Source: Chara braunii (taxonomy: Eukaryota > Streptophyta > Charophyceae > Charales > Characeae). From it: 61,512 bases of DNA. The translations under genes were made by a program, and so were the position numbers. Of the stretch, positions 53,912 through 61,512 are shown one piece after another. The first letter of the stretch is position 1; every line of letters starts with the position of its first letter. The stretch covers positions 1,515,994 to 1,577,505 of the forward strand of contig BFEA01000009.1 of assembly GCA_003427395.1 (NCBI GenBank). Reading direction: 5' to 3'. The notes under the pieces were generated by a model that was not told the DNA's origin, ran no database searches, and saw only the letters and a program-made list of their open reading frames with translations.

Positions 53912-55090
53912 CACCTCGAAACCGGACTCGGAATTAAAATCGCAACGAAATCAGTGCCATGGCAGGACATTCGAGACGGAATAACACCGGAAGAGCACGT
54001 GGTCATTCGAGAACAGGATGCATAAATGATGGCTACGGTATTCTCCAGGCGGTCGGACAATTCGTTTATTTTCGCGCCCCTGCCCGAAAACACTAAGCGG
54101 GTGAGTACGAAACACATCGATGTACGGATATGGGATGAGTTGTACAAGTTGCACGTGCCCCAATACGTACCTGATGAGATCCATCATCTAATCGCGAAAA
54201 TTCTAAAAGAATACAAGGGAGCGATTAGTCTGACGGACATAGACATTAAGCTGTCATTAGTCATACAACACGAGATTCAAACCGGAAACCATCCCCCCAT
54301 TTACTGTAAGCCCTACAGATACTCCCTGGTGGAACGAAAAACGACCCTTGAGCGGATTCGAGAATTCGAAGCTAATGGTTGGATCGAACCTGCTACCGGG
54401 CCATGGTCGTTCCCAGTAGTTTTGGTGCTGAAAAAAAACGGATCGATTCGCATATGCATTGATTATGGCAAGTTGAACGATATGACGATTAAAGATGTGT
54501 ACCCCTTTCCCAAGATTGATGATTTGCTGGATACGATTGGATGTGCTAATTATTTCAGTAAATTTGATATTCGCCACAGTTTTCATCACATTCTGGCTAA
54601 GGAGGAAGATCGGCCAAAAACGGCCTTCGTACTATTTAAAGGCACGTGGCAGTGAGTTCGATGTCCGATGGGGATTTGCAACGCGCCGGCCACATTTCAA
54701 TTGGCTATGAACGTGACGTTTCATAACTTTGTCAACAAGACGCGGCTCACTCAGGGAATAATTAACTTTTGCGTCATCGTGTACATGGACGACATCCTCG
54801 TCTACTCGGAGACCTTTCACGGGCATGCACAACACATCGAATGGACACTGGGAGCTCTGAGAGACGCTGGGTTCAAGATCGCACTCAAGAAAAGTGAGTT
54901 TTTCCTCTCGGAAATCTCGTTCTTGGGTTACGTGGTGACACGTGGAGGACTGCGACCAGATTCAAGGAGAGTCACGGAGGTGAAAGATGCTCTTGTCCCC
55001 ATGTCAGTGATCAGGTTCGAGCTTTCCTGGGACTGGCATCGTACTACCGTCGTTTTATCAAAGGCTTCGCTGCGATTCCGCGACCTCTGA
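53912..55090 (+). pseudogene. E3 reverse transcriptase
   Basis: Still in the gag frame. It has a block with WSFPVVLVLKKNGSIRICIDY, then KLNDMTIKDVYPFPKIDDLL, FSKFDIRHSFHH (first catalytic Asp), CNAPATF, and YMDD at 54782-54793, the polymerase active site. FLGYVV and a thumb region follow. Stops lie at 54023 (TAA) and 54653 (TGA, between FDIR and CNAPATF). A frameshift near 55005 moves the thumb-RNase H junction to the next frame. The SFHH in place of the usual SGYHQ is notable. The motif order is that of Ty3/gypsy. Confidence 0.87.
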
Positions 55091-55095
55091 CGAAC

Positions 55096-55698
55096 TTGCT
55101 ACGAAAGGACCAGCCCCTTAGTTGGGACGCAGAGTGCGAACAGGCCTTCGCCACCCTCAAAGGCGCTCTGGCGACAACACCTATTTTGATCCGGTCAGAC
55201 CCTACGAAGCAGTTCATTCTCATCACGGACTGGCAGCCAAAGGCGATTTCCACTATTCTAGCGCAGAAGGGGAACGACGACCGAGAGCACGTCATCGAGT
55301 ACGCGTCTCGTACGGTGCCAGACGAACGAAGGAATGATTCAGCCCCGCAACGTGAATGCTATGCTGTAGTCTGGGGAATCCAGCACTTTCATCCGTACTT
55401 GTACGGACAGAAGTTCCTCCTTGTAACCGATCACGAGCCATTATTGACTCTCAAGAAGCTCACTAATTACACGGGTATGATTGGATGGTGGGTTGTGCGC
55501 CTACAGGAGTACGACTTCGACATCATTCATCGGAAGACAGAAAACGCGGACAGGTTGACACGTCTGCATCGCCCCGCCAAGGTACCCAAGGGTGAAGAAA
55601 TTATTTCGTGGAAGGAGCCCGAGTCAGCGAACGGACCCAAATACGGGCAAGTGGCAGTCCTTCTACGTGGCAAGAAGCAGGCGATGGGCAATGGGTGA
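55096..55698 (+). CDS. E3 RNase H domain
   Basis: Open for 200 codons. It starts with LSWDAECEQAFATLK, then the ITDWQPKAISTILAQ block (catalytic Asp kept, usual DAS replaced by DWQ). YASRTVPDERRNDSAPQRECYAV carries the acidic residue in the RECYAV part, LVTDHEPL follows, and RWxxxLQEYDFDI is seen here as RLQEYDFDIIHR. It would remove the RNA strand from the hybrid. The domain looks complete. Confidence 0.85.
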   Translation: MLRKDQPLSWDAECEQAFATLKGALATTPILIRSDPTKQFILITDWQPKAISTILAQKGNDDREHVIEYASRTVPDERRNDSAPQRECYAVVWGIQHFHPYLYGQKFLLVTDHEPLLTLKKLTNYTGMIGWWVVRLQEYDFDIIHRKTENADRLTRLHRPAKVPKGEEIISWKEPESANGPKYGQVAVLLRGKKQAMGNG

Positions 55699-55812
55699 TG
55701 GAGGTAATCCTGCAACTCCTCTCTCTCTCCCCTCTCATCTTCATCTTTCCTCTCCCTGCCCTATAAATTTGGTTATTCTTGTGAAGCGATCTCGCGCGTC
55801 TACTCGATCCCT

Positions 55813-56396
55813 ATGCGTCCTAGCGGGGAAGGGTATGCAAAATTGATAGATTGTCGACAGTGTGTCGCACGAGCCCATGGCTCGTGCATCCAGTACAGAA
55901 ATGGCGATAAGCCTTGGTTGGGTCCCTTGTGTCGAACTGATAAGATCCCGACTGAAGCTCGATTTCTTGATGCCACGTCAGAAGGGTTGGAAAAGACCCG
56001 GAAGTTTAGAAGGGCCAAGGTATGGACGGACATCGCTCTAATTGCCACCTTGGTAGGAAACCCTCTCTAGGACTTCATTAAGGAAGACCGGAGGAGGGCC
56101 AATGAAAGGGCTCGGGATTATCGTTGGAATGAGGGCCGGTTAGAAAAACGGAAGACGGATGGTAGTGGGATTTGGATGGTACTGACGCACCTGTTCATGA
56201 GGTATAACTGGGTTAAGACGGCGCATGGAAAATTACAGCCCATTTTGCCGTACGAATCACGGAAGCGGCAATCGACAAAAACGAATGGTATTGGTTCAAT
56301 ATTCGCGATGATGTGAAATTCATCGTCGCGAACTGACAGGTCTGCGATGCTGACAAGGCGTCAATCCAGCTGCCAAGATCGATAGTACCGACGGTC
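55813..56396 (+). pseudogene. E3 Cys-rich segment and integrase zinc domain
   Basis: 55813-56070 encodes a CRQCVARAHGSC block with further Cys residues, a zinc-ribbon-like pattern unusual between RNase H and integrase. After a stop near 56070 coding-like sequence continues to a WYW-DDVKFIVAN block, a stop where the first Cys of CxxC is expected, then QVCDADK, the end of the integrase HHCC domain. The region is broken by stops. Confidence 0.5.
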
Positions 56397-57250
56397 ATTG
56401 AACGGCCTTTTCAAAGGGTTAGGATGGATACTACCGATATTGTGGTGCCCCTAGACCTAATGGCTGCGAGTATTCAATCCTACTGGTATTCGTAGACCAC
56501 TTTTCGAAATGGATCGAGGCATATCCGTGTCGTACGCGACAAGCGGCTGAAATTGCGAGATACGTCAACCGGTTTCTAGGGATGCACCAGGACACAGAGG
56601 AAATCCTGACCGACAATGGGGTAGAATTCAGAGGGGAAGTTTTAAGGAATCTGGTCGTACATGGTGTCGCCATTCGGAACACTACACCCCACATGTCAAA
56701 GTCTAACGGCCTGGTAGAAAACACAAATCGGGTGATAAAGACAGCATTCCGACGAAACATCGTGGCACGGGATCCGAGGCCCTGGCCTGATATCGTAGAT
56801 CACATCTTGGCGGTCCATCGGGGAACGCCTCACGAATCGACGGGCCTTAGCCCCTTCCAATTACAAACCAATAATGTAGCTTGTGTCTCGATACCGAGCC
56901 TCCCCGATGAATCTTCATTGAACTGACGACCCACAAGGGCTGCGGTTCGGGACAAGGCCAAGCGGCACATTAAATTAATGGAGCGGTTCCTTCCCCGATT
57001 AGCCAGAAAGCGCCAGAAAATGACTGAGTTGGCCCACGACCGACAGGTCCATAGCTACGAGGTCCGAAATGGGAACGCGGGGCCACGACCCCAGTATAAA
57101 TTAGGGGACCTGGTGCAGGTAAGGAAATGTCCTCGTCAAGGGAAGATAGCGCAACGATTCTTCGGGCGATTTCGTATGATCGAACTCGGACTGAACGGGG
57201 TGAACACCGTGCGCCTCGTGCCGGAGGTCTCGGGAAGTCGATCGGCTTGA
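56397..57250 (+). pseudogene. E3 integrase core and C-terminus
   Basis: A MDTTDI block (first Asp) is followed by a frameshift, then VDHFSKWIEAYP. ILTDNGVEF (second Asp) and GLVENTNR (Glu) follow, with 34 residues between the last two. 56978-57250 gives the C-terminal domain with a KLGDLVQVRKCP block and FFGRFRMIE, typical of gypsy integrases. A TGA at 56924 separates core and C-terminus. Confidence 0.8.
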
Positions 57251-57396
57251 CCGATCGTCCGCCATGTATCCTATCTACGTCCACTCCCTTCCTCTCCATC
57301 TCCAGCTGTGTCTGCTTCCTCCTTCGCTACGGAAGAGGAAGACGACTCTTTATCGCCTTCATCCCCTCCTGCATCTATTGACCTTTCTCATACCCC

Positions 57397-57822
57397 GTCG
57401 CCATGAGTTTTCTCACTAAGCGGGCTCTCCGCGATCACATGCTGGCGCCACGCGGCGACATTTCGGCAATTCGGCAAGTCCATCACCCATGATTCAGTCC
57501 GAATCTTTTACGACTCGTGCAGTTCTTCTGTACCATGGGAGTGCACGAGGCGGCAAAATTCCGATTTACGGGTCATCGTCAAGCGATCATGTTGGCAAAA
57601 GCGACGACGGTTCGACGGTTGTCAGCACCAGGAGTTAGCCACGTGTCTACCATCGTCCTCTTCAGCGGTAATATTAGTGCGATCAGTCCTCTGCGACACA
57701 CGGCCATCCGGACGTCGCTAAGGGAGTGCGGTCAACAACTGGCAGCAGAGTGGAATCAGTGGCTTACGCGCCTCGGCGATAATCTTATCCCCACGGATGG
57801 CATCGACGTCGGAGGGCTCTGA
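57397..57822 (+). CDS. E3 extra ORF 1 (3' of integrase)
   Basis: A frame begins at the ATG at 57402, has one stop near 57490, and is then open from 57517 to 57822. It overlaps the next ORF by 26 bp. Content is mixed with no recognised domain. It may encode the N-terminal part of the protein continued at 57797. Confidence 0.35.
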
Positions 57823-58927
57823 ACGTTCGACACGAGACGACGGTGGTGCTCCCCGAGCTCGCTCCCTTCCAGCGTCCTCAATGAACCGCTCCCAGCTCTC
57901 TACCTTCGCTCTCCCCTCTCTCTTCCCTACCTTCAGGCAGTCTTACTTTTGCCCCCGTCTCTCTTTTCGTCTGGAACCACTTGTTGTCCCCTTCCTCGAC
58001 CGAAGACAGTGGGAACTGTGGTGCGAGCACTTCGTCGATCTTTCGGTGTGTTTGGTCGGGGTGCAACTAACGTGGACGAAGGACATAGAGCACCGCGCTT
58101 GGATCGCATCCATCCAAGCTTGGAGGACGGAGGTGGAAGGAGACCTTCTCGGATTTCTATTCGGATCAGTGCGACCCGGCCATCAACAGCAGATCGTACA
58201 GGAGCTCACGATTCCCCTCGCGCAGCTGGTCGACGATCTCCGTCTCGATATCGTTTCGCAGTGCGACGAGAGCCCGGTCCCGCACGTCCTTTCACGAACT
58301 CTGACACCCTACCTACAGTGGTCGGCTTGCCTCGAGGAGCTGGCAGGTAACAGCAACCCGCCATCGCAACGAGAGTACCTGGACCCGCGGAGGATAATCG
58401 ACCTCGCCTTCTTTCAGCCTCGAACGGCCTTCGAAGATGAAGGGCTAACGGTAGAGGAAGGCGGCGAGGAGGAAGAAGAGGAAACTTCGGAAGAAGCGAG
58501 GAGCTACAGCGAATACAGCGAGGAAGAGTCGAGAGGTGACGAAGAAGAGGAAAAAGAAGAAGAAGAGGATCAATTGGAGGAAGAGGAGGAATCTGAGTGG
58601 GAAACTTTGGGGGAAGAGGCGGATCACACAGAGACTCAAGAGAAGGACCCCGAGGCGGTGCGAAGGAGAGAGGAGATAGCAGCCGGGAAGCAGCCGCTGG
58701 AGTTCGCGAGCGGGGTGGATCTGCTGATCCTGAACGACCGAGTCAAGGATCCCGAGCCGCCCAAGAACGACGATGGGGACCTTGCTGCCGAGACTTCGAG
58801 CGCACCGGCCCGACGACGACGAAGCCGATCCCCCTCCCCCTCCACCTCCGCCCGTCAACCAGTTCGAGCTCGTACCGATGCGGAGTATCGGGCTTTGTCC
58901 CCGGTCCTTATCCCGTCATCCCCTTGA
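57797..58927 (+). CDS. E3 extra ORF 2, acidic protein
   Basis: 376 codons, the longest uninterrupted plus-strand ORF of the window, at a place where gag and pol are full of stops. Residues 1-60 are S/P-rich. Residues 65-215 look globular, with an RQWELWCEHFVDL block. Residues 215-275 are strongly acidic (E-rich). The end is basic then S/P-rich (ARRRRSRSPSPSTS). There is no signal peptide or membrane segment, so it is not an envelope-like protein. Extra 3' ORFs are known in several plant gypsy lineages; this one matches no family I recognise. A nuclear or nucleic-acid-associated role is only a guess from composition. Confidence 0.6.
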   Translation: MASTSEGSERSTRDDGGAPRARSLPASSMNRSQLSTFALPSLFPTFRQSYFCPRLSFRLEPLVVPFLDRRQWELWCEHFVDLSVCLVGVQLTWTKDIEHRAWIASIQAWRTEVEGDLLGFLFGSVRPGHQQQIVQELTIPLAQLVDDLRLDIVSQCDESPVPHVLSRTLTPYLQWSACLEELAGNSNPPSQREYLDPRRIIDLAFFQPRTAFEDEGLTVEEGGEEEEEETSEEARSYSEYSEEESRGDEEEEKEEEEDQLEEEEESEWETLGEEADHTETQEKDPEAVRRREEIAAGKQPLEFASGVDLLILNDRVKDPEPPKNDDGDLAAETSSAPARRRRSRSPSPSTSARQPVRARTDAEYRALSPVLIPSSP

Positions 58928-59405
58928 CCACCTCACCCTCCGCCAGATCACTACCCGCATCACCTTTTCCTGCAATCCCTTCCCAATTGACACCTTCCGC
59001 TTCTTCTACGCCACCCGTCTTGCTGTCATGGTTGATCCCCATCCTTCTACCCGGTGTGCCACCCCTGTCTTCTGTCTCCACGCCCTTCTCTTCAGTGTCG
59101 CGTGGCGAGCCTACAACATCGTCGAGGTTTACTGCATGATTACGGGGACTATCCCCGCATGCGAAAACCACGAGCACTTCCGCGTGGCGCTTTTTCAAAC
59201 TTTCACCACCCTTTACCCCGACTATCTTGCTTCCCTTCCGCATAGTGGTAATCGATTCCCTCGCTTCCATCGGATCATCCGATATCAGGAGCTTTCGGAG
59301 ACAGTCGCGGGATTAGAATGCTTTCTACCCCCACTCCCGACTAACCCACCCCGTTGCCATGCCCCCATGTATCGTCCTCCCTTTCCCCTTCCTTTAGGTC
59401 ATTGA
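58773..59405 (+). CDS. E3 extra ORF 3
   Basis: 210 codons overlapping the end of extra ORF 2 by 155 bp in another frame. A proline-rich start (PPPPPPPP) is followed by a part with FRFFYATRLAV and an ENHEHFRVALFQTFTTLYPDY block that reads like a folded domain. It could be the continuation of ORF 2 after a frameshift. No recognised family. Confidence 0.45.
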   Translation: MGTLLPRLRAHRPDDDEADPPPPPPPPVNQFELVPMRSIGLCPRSLSRHPLDHLTLRQITTRITFSCNPFPIDTFRFFYATRLAVMVDPHPSTRCATPVFCLHALLFSVAWRAYNIVEVYCMITGTIPACENHEHFRVALFQTFTTLYPDYLASLPHSGNRFPRFHRIIRYQELSETVAGLECFLPPLPTNPPRCHAPMYRPPFPLPLGH

Positions 59406-59654
59406 TGTACGGATGATTGGCACGTGCCATGACAATGACACGCACGATCCCCTCCTTGGATTGAAGAGAGCCCATCCTGAGGAAATCGTAGGATAGAGCC
59501 ACATGTGCCACCCTGGATGACGTCCACACTCTTATCGAACGGTAAGTGGCAACAAAGAAGGCTTCGCGCGTCGATCGATTAGAGAGATCAACATGTGTTA
59601 TGATTCAAGCAAGCGGGAGCTTGCTTAAGATTGGAACCCTTTGGGCGTCACACA

Positions 59655-60877
59655 TGTGATGAACGAATTTTTGTTCCGCGCGATTTTCGGCGCGACGATA
59701 ATGAGGGGTCCTAAGATGGGAAGGTTGGGCCAACTACGGGAGATCGGGATCGAAGGGAAATTGCATCAGTGTCCTCGCTTTTTCGTCTTTTCTCTTTCGT
59801 CGCTTCTTTTCGAATGGCTGGGTTCAAGGTCGGGCAAGTCCCGAGATGGTTGGGTTCAAGGTCGGGCAAGTCCCGTTTTCGCCCCCACTTGATTTTGATC
59901 TCGTTTATTGTGTGTTTTGTCGAATGAATGGATGAATGAATGATGTAGTTGTTGTTTTTCCTGACTGGTCATCGTCTTTGCTTGCCATTTCGATACGCCA
60001 TTGAAGCATAGTAGAAATCTTGACGTCTGATGTATAATGACACCTTGCATGCTTGCGGACCACTGAGTGATTAGATGATTGGGTAGTTGTCCATGACACG
60101 TAGCGATTTTGCATGAGGAATTAGACTTTCATTTTTCCAGAAACAAGCGAATACCTCGCGGGGCTACGTGTAAGCGCAATCTGATTTGCGCAGCCTACAC
60201 GTATCCATGCGCGCCGATTCGCGACCATTGACGATTCTTACACCCCCGGTATCAGATAGGCGGGAATTTTCCCTCCTTCGCGCACCTAAATGGATAGGAA
60301 TTTCCGATATTGCATCGGGAAATCCCCTTGCCCGTTAGATGCGTGCGAAAGGCTTTCACTATGCCGCAATGACAGGATGGCGGACTCATGGGATTCAGAG
60401 TACTTCGAACCTTGGGTAAGGGAAGAACTTAGGCAGAGACGACCAAAATTCCCCTGTCTAACCGAGAACCGATTGTGCCCCACAGAGTTCCGTTGTGCCG
60501 TAACCAGCGATCTGAGGTGCCCCGATTACCTAACTACGTATAACATGCAATACTTCATATCCCACAGCTTTGTCGTTATCACTACCAACTTCCCTCCACT
60601 CCGTCTTCTCCTCCCGTATCACCCGCTGTGGTACCATGGAATTCCATCGCCCTGTATTGGCCCCGCACGCCGTGCAGAAACTGCAGACGACACAGCCACC
60701 ACCGAACCCCGGGGACTACGGAGAGTAGCTATACCACGAGGCAACAGGTGCCACGTGTCTGCCCCCGAGGATCCGATTTCTAGGAACCACAGCCCTCACG
60801 AGCCTTTTCCGAACCGCCGTCACTAAAACAGACGGATCAGACGGCCTCTGATGCACCGCGCATGCCATCTGCCTTAA
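59655..60877 (+). repeat. E3 3' LTR (recognisable part)
   Basis: Starts TGTGATGAACG. It matches 30137-30310 and then 50068-51076 of the split 5' LTR, lacking the middle part. It contains a direct duplication (GGTTCAAGGTCGGGCAAGTC, twice near 59819-59870). Similarity ends at 60877 without a clear CA end, so the LTR was truncated or interrupted there. Confidence 0.75.
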
Positions 60878-61422
60878 ACCACCGGTCCCCCCGCCACTTA
60901 GAAACTGCCGAAGGACCGGTAGGCCGCGATCGCACATTTTTTGGCGCACGACCGGTTTTTCGCGGCCGACCTGGTCCCACCCACATTTGTCGTTTCAGAT
61001 GTGGGACCCGGTAGGCCACGTGCTGAGGAAACCCATCGACCTGTCGGTCTGTCCGTTTTCTTGCATCCGGACATGGAAGTGACCCGCCCGCCAGCAAAAA
61101 CAATTATAAAGAACTGGAAAAAAAAACTCGAATTTATTTTATTTTTTGTCTCCGGTTGTTTTCACTTTTGTTTGTTTTTCTGCGCCCGAAACGACACGGC
61201 CGTCGCAGGCAAGCCGCGTGACAGCACATTCGTGCAGCCATCGCATGGCGAGAAGACACCGTCGGGTGGCACGTCTTCGTGCACGTTGCCGTTTCCCACG
61301 TGTCCTCTAGCGACGCAGGCCTCGGACGGCTGACGTGGTTCGGTCGGCTCACGTTATTCGAACGTCGTGACCTTCAACCACTTGTGTGCGGTTTCGACGT
61401 TGCCTTCTCTTTCTCTCTTTCA
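60878..61422. other. Flanking sequence without recognised genes
   Basis: No convincing ORF. GGTCCCAC and GTGGGACC near 60973-61008 form an 8-bp inverted repeat. Confidence 0.4.

Positions 61423-61490
<68 letters not shown>
61423..61490. repeat. (CT)n microsatellite
   Basis: CT dinucleotide run with one TTC interruption near 61441, followed by a short TA run. Confidence 0.95.
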
Positions 61491-61493
<3 letters not shown>

Positions 61494-61512
61494 ATATATG
61501 TATGACATACGT

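Larger units (their letters stand above)
30132..60877 (+). mobile_element. Outer Ty3/gypsy element E3, split by an 18.6-kb insertion
   Basis: The 5' LTR start at 30137 (TGTGA, GAACGAATT-like) matches the 3' LTR start at 59655 in the same orientation. The 30137-30310 block matches 59655-59880, and 50068-51076 matches 59881-60877. Between the two halves of the 5' LTR sits the giant-LTR element (30769-49380). The internal part runs PBS 51283, gag, protease, RT, RNase H, integrase and three extra ORFs to 59405. The 3' end is uncertain because similarity stops at 60877 and 51076. Confidence 0.75.

Noticed and set aside
57797-58927. Envelope-like protein of an errantivirus-type element
   Set aside because: No signal peptide, transmembrane segment or furin-like site is visible.

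Overview
This is a eukaryotic, repeat-dominated nuclear window, and I see no convincing single-copy host gene. The evidence is Ty3/gypsy LTR retrotransposons on both strands, nested insertion, long GA/CT/ATT microsatellites, N gaps and scattered single N calls. The primer-binding sites are of types common in plant-lineage gypsy elements (TGGCGCC type and initiator-Met-like TGGTATC type). The accessory ORFs remind me of repeat proteins from a charophyte alga such as Chara, but that is only an impression and cannot be shown from the window.

Layout. 1-132 is a library artefact: a copied read end plus an intact Nextera mate-pair junction adaptor. 133-4841 is the 3' part of a giant LTR (copy A). 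4845-5975 and 22908-24034 are two copies of an unclassified repeat R carrying two small minus-strand ORFs. 5976-9346 has no gene but contains a hairpin-rich stretch (7.8-9.0 kb). 9347-17662 is a minus-strand gypsy element (E1): PBS, accessory ORFs, gag, protease, RT, RNase H and integrase. 18122-19984 holds diverged relatives of the E1 accessory ORFs. 20-22.9 kb is ambiguous sequence with a 75-bp tandem repeat. A 750-bp gap is followed by a truncated minus-strand gypsy element (E2, 25.0-27.15 kb) and its putative LTR. 29.4-29.9 kb looks like a LINE tail.

The right half is a nest. An outer plus-strand gypsy element (E3) begins with an LTR at 30137. That LTR is interrupted by an 18.6-kb element (30769-49380) and resumes at 49385. 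The inserted element has LTRs of 8.9 and 6.4 kb around a 3.3-kb internal region with no recognisable gene, a PBS 2 bp after the 5' LTR, TG/CA-like ends and an ACGT duplication on both sides. This resembles a LARD (large retrotransposon derivative) with unusually long LTRs. E3 continues with gag-pol, three extra 3' ORFs and a 3' LTR at 59655.

The most interesting signal is inside the giant LTRs. All three copies carry an ordered array of about 16-17 hairpins over 1.2 kb. Each has a nearly invariant TAAGTT hexaloop on a CCCY/RGGG stem. The outer arms differ between units yet stay paired, including compensatory changes. In the stems I paired by hand, non-Watson-Crick pairs are G.T on the plus strand and essentially never A.C, which points to a structured RNA read in the sense direction of the element. 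How it works is unknown. The coding regions are decayed mainly by point substitution: gag-pol frames run for kilobases with in-frame stops and few frameshifts, and LTR copies differ mostly by transitions, as expected for old methylated transposons.
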